A stretch of 19,757 nucleotides of DNA, taken from NCBI GenBank assembly GCA_050943435.1, contig JBMNPE010000027.1, positions 1-19,757 on the forward strand, given 5' to 3'. A model generated the notes under the pieces. The model worked only from the letters and a program-made list of their open reading frames with translations. It searched no databases and was not told the origin of the DNA. The position numbers were made by a program, and so were the translations under genes. Origin of the DNA: RGIG5675 sp050943435 (GTDB lineage: Bacteria > Bacillota > Clostridia > Oscillospirales > Ruminococcaceae). Below, in pieces: positions 13,037 to 19,757 of this stretch (position 1 is its first letter; the number at the start of each line of letters is the position of its first letter).

Positions 13037-14404
13037 TCAGCTTCTGAGAGCGCGGAACTCGGATATGACGTCCTCGAGCTTCATGCTCCTGCTCCCCTTG
13101 AATATTACGGCGTCGCCGTCGTGCGCGGTCTCAGCGAGGTATTTTGCGAGGTCGTGCTTTGATTCAAAGTGCTCCACGCACGGAACCCCTGCAGCCCTTG
13201 CGGCCTCGGCGCACGTGCGCATCTCATCTCCTATGCACAGGAGCACGTTTATCCTGCATCTCGCCGCCCACATGCCTATCGCCCTGTGAGCGGCCTCGGA
13301 TATGTCCCCGAGCTCCAGCATGTCGCCGAGCACCGCTATCCTCAGCCCCTGGACCTCAAGGTTGGAGAGCATGGCGAGGGATGCCTTCATGGAATCCGGG
13401 TTCGCATTGTAGCAGTCCTCGATGAGGGTGATGCCCTTGAAATCCACTATTTTCTGCCTCATCCCCGACGGGACGTAGTCGGAAAGCGCGGCCGCCGATC
13501 CTGCCGGGTCGAGCCCCAGCCTCGTTGCCGCAGTGTAGGCGGCCAGGGCATCGAGGACGGAAACCTTCCCGATTGCCGGGATGCACGCCCTGAATTCTCC
13601 GTTGAGCCTGTCGAATATCCTGAATTCGGTCCCCTTGTTGCTCCACTTGACGTCTCTAGCGCAGACATCGCTGTCCGTGTTGTCTATCCCGAAGGTGGCG
13701 GTATCGCGGCCTATCCTGTCCTTTGCGCCTGAAAGCAGGTCGTCGTCGCCGTTTATCACGAGGATGCCGTCATCCGGCATTCCGTCCATTATCTCGAGCT
13801 TGGCCCTGAGTATGTTCTCCCTTGTCCTCAGAAACTCTATGTGGGAGACGCCTATCATCGTGATTATCCCCACATCGGGCCTCGCAGCCCTGGAGAGCCT
13901 GCTTATCTCGCCGAGCCCGCTCATCCCCATCTCTACGACGGCCAGTTCTGTGTTCCTGTCCATCCTGAACAGGGTGCTTGGCACTCCAACCTCGTTGTTG
14001 AAGTTCCCCTCCGTCTTGAGGGTCCTTCCGAACCTTGAGAATATGGCGGCAGTCATGTCCTTGGTGGTGGTCTTGCCGGCGCTGCCGGTCACCCCGGCCA
14101 CCCTGGGGCTAAACTGCTTCCTGTAGTTCCCGGCCATGGCGATCAGGGCAGCCTTTGTGTCAGGCACTATTATCTGCTCTATCCCGATGTCCTGCCGCCT
14201 TCTGGACAGGACTGCGGCAGACGCGCCGGCCGCAGCAGCGGCCTTTGCGAATTCCTCGCCGTCGAACCTGTCTCCCTTAATGCCGACAAATACGGATCCG
14301 GGCTCTATGGTCCTCGAATCCGTGCTGACAGCCTTTACCACAAGGCCCGGGTTCATGGTGACCCCGACTCCCTCGAGAAGCTTCCCAAGTGCTACAGGCT
14401 CCAT
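13037..14404 (-). CDS. murF: MurF, UDP-MurNAc-tripeptide--D-Ala-D-Ala ligase
   Basis: MurF completes the cytosolic pentapeptide by adding D-Ala-D-Ala to UDP-MurNAc-tripeptide with ATP. The 455-residue Mur ligase has an N-terminal substrate domain and the ATP loop GVTGSAGKTTT at 104-114. Next comes the MurF-type TEGNFNNEVGVPSTLF segment, then ARPDVGIITMIGVSHIEFL. DCYNANPDSM in the last third is a hallmark that separates MurF from MurE and MurD. The start overlaps the murE end by 13 bp and has GGAGGTGA directly upstream. mraY follows after 9 bp. Confidence 0.97.
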   Translation of the reverse strand: MEPVALGKLLEGVGVTMNPGLVVKAVSTDSRTIEPGSVFVGIKGDRFDGEEFAKAAAAAGASAAVLSRRRQDIGIEQIIVPDTKAALIAMAGNYRKQFSPRVAGVTGSAGKTTTKDMTAAIFSRFGRTLKTEGNFNNEVGVPSTLFRMDRNTELAVVEMGMSGLGEISRLSRAARPDVGIITMIGVSHIEFLRTRENILRAKLEIMDGMPDDGILVINGDDDLLSGAKDRIGRDTATFGIDNTDSDVCARDVKWSNKGTEFRIFDRLNGEFRACIPAIGKVSVLDALAAYTAATRLGLDPAGSAAALSDYVPSGMRQKIVDFKGITLIEDCYNANPDSMKASLAMLSNLEVQGLRIAVLGDMLELGDISEAAHRAIGMWAARCRINVLLCIGDEMRTCAEAARAAGVPCVEHFESKHDLAKYLAETAHDGDAVIFKGSRSMKLEDVISEFRALRS

Positions 14405-15852
14405 GGTTCACCTCCGGTCCCGTCGTAGAACCTTCTCACAATGTCGTGCTCCGACTGATACACGGTGTACCCGTCAAGGGCCTGGTAGTCCTCGTGGCCC
14501 TTGGCGCACAGCACAAGCATGTCGCCCTTCTCAAGCATCGACAGGGCCTGGGCCACTGCGAAATACCTGTCTACGGCAATCGTGTAGGGCTTGTCCCAGT
14601 CGGCAAACATGTCTATGTAGTCATTCATGATCCCGGCAGGGTTGTCGTGCCTCGGGTTGTCGGAGGTCACAAACACGTAGTCTGCGTATTTTCTCACGGC
14701 CTCCGCCATCGGGCGCCTCTTTGCCGGATCCCTCTCGCCTGCGCACCCGAACAGTGCTATGAGCCTGTTCTCCGTAAACGGCTTGAGGCTCGAGAGTATC
14801 TGCTCGAGGGCATCCGCCGTGTGCGCGTAGTCGCATATGACAGTCGCGTCCCCGGAGTGGAGCACCTCGCACCTGCCGCTTATCCCGGTTATCCCGGAGA
14901 TCACCTGCGCCGAATCGCGGAGCGGTATTCCCATGAGATCCAGGGCAGCGGCAGCGGAAAGTGCGTTGTATATTGAGAATTTGCCCGGGACGTGGAATTC
15001 TATCTCGGCTTCCTCATCCCCGTGCACAGCCTTGAACGCTATTCCGGACGGCCTGAACCTGAAGTCGGACCCGGAGTAGTCGGCGCTTTTTACTGCTGAA
15101 TACGTGCTGTACGGGATCCCGGCTTCCGAGAGCTCCCCCGCGAGCCTCACTCCGTACGGGTCGTCTATGTTGATGAGCGACATCCTCGAAGAAAGGAAGA
15201 GCTTTTTCTTGGCCTGGTAGTAGTTCTCCATTGTCACGTGATAGTCCAGGTGGTCCTCGGTGAGGTTTGTGAAGATTGAGCAGCTGAAATCTATCCCGTC
15301 GAGCCTGTTCTGGTCGAGCGCCTGGGAGGACGCCTCCATGACGAGCCACGTGCACCCGTCGTCGACAGCCCTCCTCATCATGGAAAAGAGCTCCCACGGC
15401 TCAGGCGTAGTGAATTTTGCGGGGATCGCGAGGCCGTTGATGTCGGTGCCTATTGTGCCTATCAAGGCGGCCTTTTCGCCCAGCCTCTTGAGGACCTGCT
15501 CCATGATGTTTGCCGTGGTGGTCTTCCCGTTGGTGCCTGTGACTGCTATTATCCTGAGCTCCTTCTGGGGATTCCCGAAGAAGTTCTCGCATATTTCGGT
15601 GTATGCCCGCCTCGTGTTGGCAACCGTAATTTCCCCGGGGAGTCCCAGGTGCCTCTCGGTCACGACCATTGCCGCCCCGCTCTCAATGGCCTGCTCAGCT
15701 GCGTCGTGCCCGTCAAATTTCTTCCCCTTTATGGCTACGAACACTGCCCCGGGTCCGGCGTGCCTGGAATCAGCGGTGACAAAGCTCACCTCCGCATCGG
15801 GAGGTGTGCCTGCGTAAGCTATTCCCTTTAAAAGCTCTGCAGCTTTCATCAT
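14392..15852 (-). CDS. murE: MurE, UDP-MurNAc-dipeptide--meso-DAP ligase
   Basis: MurE adds the third residue of the stem peptide. The 486-residue enzyme has the ATP loop TGTNGKTTT at 105-113 and TTPEPWE at 148-154. EASSQALDQNRLDGIDF follows, then TNLTEDHLDYH at 195-205. Near the C-terminus SDNPRHDNP (397-405) contains DNPR, the motif that recognises meso-diaminopimelate; lysine-type enzymes differ here. So the wall is predicted to be DAP-type. Two ATG codons are adjacent (15852 and 15849). GGAGG lies 5 bases before the first and 8 before the second, so either may be used. The gene begins 13 bp after the transpeptidase stop. Confidence 0.97.
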   Translation of the reverse strand: MMKAAELLKGIAYAGTPPDAEVSFVTADSRHAGPGAVFVAIKGKKFDGHDAAEQAIESGAAMVVTERHLGLPGEITVANTRRAYTEICENFFGNPQKELRIIAVTGTNGKTTTANIMEQVLKRLGEKAALIGTIGTDINGLAIPAKFTTPEPWELFSMMRRAVDDGCTWLVMEASSQALDQNRLDGIDFSCSIFTNLTEDHLDYHVTMENYYQAKKKLFLSSRMSLINIDDPYGVRLAGELSEAGIPYSTYSAVKSADYSGSDFRFRPSGIAFKAVHGDEEAEIEFHVPGKFSIYNALSAAAALDLMGIPLRDSAQVISGITGISGRCEVLHSGDATVICDYAHTADALEQILSSLKPFTENRLIALFGCAGERDPAKRRPMAEAVRKYADYVFVTSDNPRHDNPAGIMNDYIDMFADWDKPYTIAVDRYFAVAQALSMLEKGDMLVLCAKGHEDYQALDGYTVYQSEHDIVRRFYDGTGGEPWSL

Positions 15853-15865
15853 CTGGTCCTCCGGG

Positions 15866-18070
15866 TCAGTCGCCGAGCGAGCTGTCTACGAATGTCACAG
15901 AGACCACCGTCCCTGCCTCGACGCTCTCACCCGGACTTATGTCCTGCGAGACCGCCACAGCCTCCGACGAACTGGAGCCCTCCACCGTTATGTTGAGCCC
16001 GACCTCCTGCATCAGCGACTGCGCGTCCTTTACGGTGTATCCTGTGAGATCGGGCATAGTCACATACCGTATGTCCTCGTCATTTGTATAGAGTATTATC
16101 TTACTTCCCTGGGGCACTGACTGTCCACCTGCAGGATACTGGTTGGTGACCGTCGTGCCATCCCCGACGACCTCATAGGTGAATCCGTTGCTCTGCAGCA
16201 CTGAATATGCCTGCGTGAGGGAGTAGTTCATGACGTTCGGCGCGGTTACTTCGGCGTCCGCGAGCTCCTCGTCAGTGTACACCCTCTCAACCCCTATGTA
16301 CGGAAGGATGTCGGACATGACCGACTGCACTATGGGTCCCACGAGCGTGCTCCCGTATATGGAGTAGCTCTTCGGGGTGTCGAGGATGATCAGGACGGCT
16401 ATCTGCGGGTCGTCTGCAGGGGCGAAGGCCATGAAGGACGAGACGTAGTCGTCCTCGTTGCCGCCGAGCTTCTGGGAGGTTCCGCTCTTTCCTCCGACGC
16501 GGTAGCCCGCGAGATACGCGTTGCTTCCGTTTGAATCGGTTACGACGCTCTCGAGGTACTGGCACATCGTCTCCGAGGTTTCGCTGCTTATTACCTGCCT
16601 CACGACCTCGGGCTCGTTCTGTTCCACGACGTTTCCGTCGGAATCTATTATCTTGTCAACGATATAGGGCTTCATGAGGTTTCCGCCGTTCACCACGGCA
16701 CTGAACGCTGTGATCATCTGCAGAGGCGTCACGGCATTGGACTGCCCGTAAGAGCAGCTCGCGAGCTGCACAACCCCCAGCTCGTCAGCGTCATAGTAGA
16801 TGCTGTTGGCCTCTCCCGGAAGGTCTATCCCTGTCTTCTGGGTGAGTCCGAAAGCCTGGAAATACTGGAAGAAGTCCTCCGCTCCTATGGCCTGGCCTAT
16901 CTGAATGAAGGCGACGTTGCAGGAATTTATGAGGGCGTCCTCGATGTTTTCCCATCCGTGGGCCCTTGTTGCGCACTTCATCGTTATTTCGTCGGTGACA
17001 TCGTAGTACATGTCGCAGTAGAACATGGTGTCCTCAGTCACAGCCCCTGTCTCGAGGGCTGTGGCAGCGGTTATTGTCTTGAAGACCGAGCCCGGCTCGT
17101 ACACATCGGATATAGCCTTGTTGTCCCACTGGGCCTGCTGCGCAGCAAGGATTGCGCTGCTCTTCTCGTCCTCGTCGGTTATCTGGTTTATCTCCTCAAG
17201 CACAGTCTCGTCTGTAATGGTGAACGGGTCGTTCGGGTCGAAGTCTCCCTTTGTCGCCATTGCCAGTATTTCGCCCGTGTTGACATCCATCACTATCCCG
17301 CACGCGCCGTTCTGCACGTTGTGCTCCTTGACCGCCGTGTCGAGGGCCTCTTCCAGGTAGTGCTGTATCACGTTGTCCACTGTTAGCACCAGGCTGTACC
17401 CGTCGGTGACCTCGTAGTCGGTCTCGTACTTGTAGTATGTCTCCGTGCCGAGGGCGTTCTGGGCTGTTATCACCCTTCCTGAAACTCCGCTGAGCTCGTC
17501 ATTGTAGTACGCCTCGAGGCCCGCGAGTCCGTAGTTGTCGGTCCCTACGAATCCCAGCACCTGGGCTAGGAAGTTCCCGTACGGATAATATCTCTTGGAA
17601 TCCTCCGTGAACGTCACCGCGCTTATCCCGGTCTCGGACATCCACTCCTTGACGGAGTCGACATCGGGCTGGTCGACCTTCCTCTTGATTATCGAGTAGT
17701 AGTTGTCTTCCCTGCACTTTTCGAGGATTGTGTCGCGGTCGACCCCGAGGATCTCGGAGAGGCCGTCTGCCACCGTCTCGTATTCGCTCTCATCGAGGTC
17801 GTTGGGGGATATGGCGACGGTGTACACTGTAGCGCTCTCGGCGAGCACATTCATGTTGGCGTCGTATATGGAGCCCCTCTTCGGGGATACGCTGGTGTCC
17901 TTGATCTGCTGGGATATTGCCATGTTGGAATATTTCTCGTGGTCGACTATCGAGATGACCGCGAGAGAAACCGTCACAATAAAAAAGCAGGCAGTTATGA
18001 TGCCCATCACAATTGCCATGCGCTTCTTTATGCTAGGTGTCTTTCTCTTTTTTTCTGCTGCCCTGTCCAT
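15866..18070 (-). CDS. Division transpeptidase with two PASTA domains (FtsI/SpoVD-like class B PBP)
   Basis: This monofunctional class B penicillin-binding protein crosslinks septal peptidoglycan outside the membrane. It has 734 residues. A short basic cytosolic part and one membrane helix (about 19-42) precede the dimerisation/pedestal domain (to about 225). The transpeptidase domain has all three active-site motifs: S328-V-F-K331 (acyl-serine), S383-C-N385 and K528-S-G-T531. Two C-terminal PASTA domains follow (about 607-664 and 668-728). This layout matches SpoVD and PBP2B of Firmicutes. As the only such gene in the cluster, it probably serves vegetative division; sporulation use cannot be read from sequence. 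It lies 20 bp after ftsL and has a weak ribosome site. Confidence 0.95.
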   Translation of the reverse strand: MDRAAEKKRKTPSIKKRMAIVMGIITACFFIVTVSLAVISIVDHEKYSNMAISQQIKDTSVSPKRGSIYDANMNVLAESATVYTVAISPNDLDESEYETVADGLSEILGVDRDTILEKCREDNYYSIIKRKVDQPDVDSVKEWMSETGISAVTFTEDSKRYYPYGNFLAQVLGFVGTDNYGLAGLEAYYNDELSGVSGRVITAQNALGTETYYKYETDYEVTDGYSLVLTVDNVIQHYLEEALDTAVKEHNVQNGACGIVMDVNTGEILAMATKGDFDPNDPFTITDETVLEEINQITDEDEKSSAILAAQQAQWDNKAISDVYEPGSVFKTITAATALETGAVTEDTMFYCDMYYDVTDEITMKCATRAHGWENIEDALINSCNVAFIQIGQAIGAEDFFQYFQAFGLTQKTGIDLPGEANSIYYDADELGVVQLASCSYGQSNAVTPLQMITAFSAVVNGGNLMKPYIVDKIIDSDGNVVEQNEPEVVRQVISSETSETMCQYLESVVTDSNGSNAYLAGYRVGGKSGTSQKLGGNEDDYVSSFMAFAPADDPQIAVLIILDTPKSYSIYGSTLVGPIVQSVMSDILPYIGVERVYTDEELADAEVTAPNVMNYSLTQAYSVLQSNGFTYEVVGDGTTVTNQYPAGGQSVPQGSKIILYTNDEDIRYVTMPDLTGYTVKDAQSLMQEVGLNITVEGSSSSEAVAVSQDISPGESVEAGTVVSVTFVDSSLGD

Positions 18071-18090
18071 CCTGAGTTTCCGGGAAGTCT

Positions 18091-18567
18091 TCAGTTCCCG
18101 GCTATCGCCTCTGCAATCTTCTGGAAAATGTATTTTAAGAACGAATCCCCGCCGTCATCGTCTGACGTGACTTCGTTGTCCTTGCTTGTGTTTATATAGT
18201 CAATCTGGGAGGAGTTGATCTTTATGAGGCCCAGGTTTTCCTTTGCATAGGTCTCGGCTTCCCCGAGGGTCACATGGTTTTCCAGGGTGAAGTTTAGGTA
18301 TTTGTTCTCGCTCTGCAGTTCGGTGAGGGTGTCCTTTGACGACTCTATGCTCGCCTTGGTCTCGTTCAGCCTCATGTGGCTGAAGACCGTGGCAAACATG
18401 AGCACGACGACAACAGCCGCCAGCGCTATGCACTGCCTCTTGAGCCTTTTTATGCTCTTGAGCCTCTGGGCGTGCGGGTCGCTGCGAATGACCCCTACCC
18501 TGGGGGTCCTCGCCGGGGATTCTTCCGTCTCAAAGCTTTCAAGATTGTATGCTGTTGACGTCTTCAT
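18091..18567 (-). CDS. ftsL: FtsL-like septum formation initiator
   Basis: This 158-residue bitopic membrane protein would link the FtsQ subcomplex to FtsW-FtsI. It has an unusually long, charged cytosolic N-terminus (1-45) ending in basic residues and one membrane helix (46-64). A short extracellular coiled coil spans about 66-97. The FtsL/DivIC-type segment ETYAKENLGLIKINSSQIDYI follows (105-125), then an acidic tail. Primary sequence of this family is poorly conserved, so the call relies on topology, that segment and the position between rsmH and the transpeptidase gene, where ftsL is found in nearly all Firmicutes. The start is one base after the rsmH stop. Confidence 0.9.
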   Translation of the reverse strand: MKTSTAYNLESFETEESPARTPRVGVIRSDPHAQRLKSIKRLKRQCIALAAVVVVLMFATVFSHMRLNETKASIESSKDTLTELQSENKYLNFTLENHVTLGEAETYAKENLGLIKINSSQIDYINTSKDNEVTSDDDGGDSFLKYIFQKIAEAIAGN

Positions 18568-18568
18568 A

Positions 18569-19510
18569 TCATCCGACCTTCTCTATGATTCTCAGCTTTG
18601 CGCTTCGTGCTCTTCTGTTGCTGTCTGTCTCTTCTTTTCCCGGCAGAACCGGCTTTCTGGTGACGGCTCTCGCCCTTGCCCCGCTTTCCCTTCCGTAGAT
18701 GAGGTATTCTGCGGAGCTCCTGTCCCCTTCGCACATCTCCTTAAAGAAATTCTTCACTATCCTGTCTTCCAGGGACTGGAAGGTGATGACGCAGAACCGC
18801 CCTTTCGGGTTGAGGATGGAAAATATCCCGCTGAGTCCCTTCTCAAGGGCTCCGAGCTCGTCGTTCACGGCTATCCTCAGTGCCTGAAAGGTCTTTCTCG
18901 CGGGGTTCCCGCTCTTTCTCCTCACTGCCGGGGGCATCGCGGATATCACGATTTCGGAGAGCTCCCCCGTGGTGTATATGGGCTTCTCCTCCCTTGCCCT
19001 GCAGATCTTCCTAGCTACGGCTGCGTCGTACGGCTCCTCTCCGTATCTCCTTATGACGGATGCCAGGTCTTCCTCGCTCCAGGTATTGACGATGTCGGCT
19101 GCCGTGAGTCCATCTTTTGACATCCTCATGTCGAGAGCCCCGTCCTTTAAATAGGAAAATCCCCTGTCCGGGTCGTCCAGCTGGTGGGATGAGACCCCGA
19201 GGTCCAACAGTGCCCCGTCCACCCCGTCTGCCAGTCCTTCCAGCAGCTGCGGGGCGTCGGCAAAATTGCCTCTGATCACCGTTATGTTGCCCTGTCCTGA
19301 AAACCTGTGCTTCCCGAGCTCCACGGCGTCGGGATCCCTGTCGATGCAGAAGAGCCTTCCTGTGCCTTCCAGCTTCTCTGCTATGAGAGAGGAATGGCCT
19401 CCGCCTCCCATCGTCCCGTCGAGATACGTCCCTCCGGGAACTACAGCGAGGCCTTCAACGGCCTCATGCGCGAGAACGGGGATGTGGTATTCCCCGGTTC
19501 CGCAGGTCAT
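18569..19510 (-). CDS. rsmH: 16S rRNA (cytosine-1402-N4)-methyltransferase RsmH
   Basis: RsmH (MraW) methylates N4 of C1402 in the 16S rRNA decoding centre using S-adenosylmethionine. The 313-residue length is normal. HIPVLAHEAVEGL opens the protein. The SAM loop DGTMGGGGHS is at 31-40, with the adenosine-binding acidic segment CIDRDPDAV at 55-63. The signature DLGVSSHQLDDPDRGFSY lies at 103-120, followed by LDMRM at 126-130. The late segment GRFCVITFQSLEDRIVK is also typical. Its ATG overlaps the mraZ stop as ATGA, the classical first coupling of the dcw cluster, and ftsL starts one base after its stop. Confidence 0.98.
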   Translation of the reverse strand: MTCGTGEYHIPVLAHEAVEGLAVVPGGTYLDGTMGGGGHSSLIAEKLEGTGRLFCIDRDPDAVELGKHRFSGQGNITVIRGNFADAPQLLEGLADGVDGALLDLGVSSHQLDDPDRGFSYLKDGALDMRMSKDGLTAADIVNTWSEEDLASVIRRYGEEPYDAAVARKICRAREEKPIYTTGELSEIVISAMPPAVRRKSGNPARKTFQALRIAVNDELGALEKGLSGIFSILNPKGRFCVITFQSLEDRIVKNFFKEMCEGDRSSAEYLIYGRESGARARAVTRKPVLPGKEETDSNRRARSAKLRIIEKVG

Positions 19511-19757
19511 AGGTCAAGTTCCTGCATCTGGGCGTCGAACACGTCGGCGTCGATGGACCTGCTCTTCTCCTCCCATCTCTTCTTGTCCCAGATCTCGGCG
19601 TGGTTCATAACCCCGATCACCGTGACGTCCTTGGAGAGATGGGCGGCGTCCCTCAAGTTCTGCGGAATCAGTATCCTCCCCTGCTTGTCCGGGGTGACAT
19701 CTGCAGCATTCGCAAACAGGTATCTCTGGATGTCCCTGGACCTGCTGAAGGACTGCT
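19507..19757 (-). CDS. mraZ: Transcriptional regulator MraZ, N-terminus outside window
   Basis: MraZ is a DNA-binding regulator of its own dcw operon with an AbrB-like double fold. Only the last 83 codons are inside the window; the start lies beyond the right edge. The visible part holds the second half-domain: QRYLFANAADVTPDKQGRILIPQNLR, then KDVTVIGVMNHAEIWDKKRW, near-standard for Firmicute MraZ. The product ends in an acidic helix. The stop overlaps the rsmH start. The operon promoter and the MraZ-binding repeats expected upstream of mraZ are not in this window. Confidence 0.95.
   Translation of the reverse strand, partial: QSFSRSRDIQRYLFANAADVTPDKQGRILIPQNLRDAAHLSKDVTVIGVMNHAEIWDKKRWEEKSRSIDADVFDAQMQELDL

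Noticed and set aside
18091..18567. Calling the small membrane protein DivIC or FtsB instead of FtsL
   Set aside because: Topology is shared by all three families, but the slot between rsmH and the transpeptidase gene is that of ftsL. DivIC is normally encoded elsewhere in Firmicutes.
1..19757. CRISPR arrays, insertion sequences, prophage genes or toxin-antitoxin pairs
   Set aside because: Reading both strands showed no regularly spaced repeats, transposase motifs, flanking inverted repeats or phage proteins. The palindromes at 5352-5394 are too short and dense to be an array of spacers.

Overview
The window (1-19757) comes from a moderately GC-rich, DAP-type Gram-positive anaerobe, most likely a clostridial Firmicute. 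The evidence is a division/cell-wall (dcw) cluster in Firmicute order, a division transpeptidase with two C-terminal PASTA domains (SpoVD type), a MurE carrying the DNPR motif of meso-diaminopimelate-adding enzymes, and strong AGGAGG ribosome-binding sites. Arg AGG and Ile ATA codons are unusually frequent in every gene. This resembles Anaerovoracaceae/Family XIII, but the assignment is an inference.

Layout. (1) Positions 1-2620, plus strand: the 3' part of a NudC-type Nudix hydrolase, an uncharacterised zinc-ribbon membrane protein, trmB, and a hypoxanthine/uracil-DNA glycosylase. These are tightly packed and partly translationally coupled. (2) Positions 2643-3799, minus strand: azlC-azlD, a branched-chain amino acid exporter, convergent with the first block. 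(3) Positions 3855-5418, minus strand: a stand-alone membrane family-2 glycosyltransferase with its own near-consensus promoter, its own terminator and an upstream array of AT-rich palindromes. (4) Positions 5392-6328, minus strand: a two-gene operon encoding a PC4/YdbC-like ssDNA-binding protein and an HD-domain hydrolase, with promoter and terminator. (5) Positions 6342-6605, minus strand: tRNA-Gln(CTG) and tRNA-Pro(CGG) behind a perfect TTGACA/TATAAT promoter, with a perfect plus-strand terminator hairpin between them. (6) Positions 6635-19757, minus strand: the dcw cluster, transcribed right to left: mraZ (partial), rsmH, ftsL, spoVD/ftsI, murE, murF, mraY, ftsW, murG, ftsQ/divIB, ftsZ, and finally an uncharacterised coiled-coil protein, closed by a terminator.

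The dcw genes cooperate in lipid II synthesis (MurE, MurF, MraY, MurG) and septal peptidoglycan polymerisation (FtsW, SpoVD/FtsI) under the divisome (FtsL, FtsQ, FtsZ). Genes overlap or sit a few bases apart as far as ftsQ. ftsZ has a 108-bp leader with its own promoter. murD, murC, murB and ftsA are not in the cluster: mraY is followed directly by ftsW.

I do not see a clear new multi-gene system. The most interesting leads are the FtsZ C-terminal peptide, which lacks the normally near-invariant proline, paired with an unknown coiled-coil protein encoded right behind ftsZ; the palindrome array ahead of the glycosyltransferase; the opposite-strand terminator inside the tRNA pair; and the zinc-ribbon membrane protein coupled to trmB. 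No gene-free stretch exceeds 300 bases, and I saw no CRISPR, IS element or phage gene.
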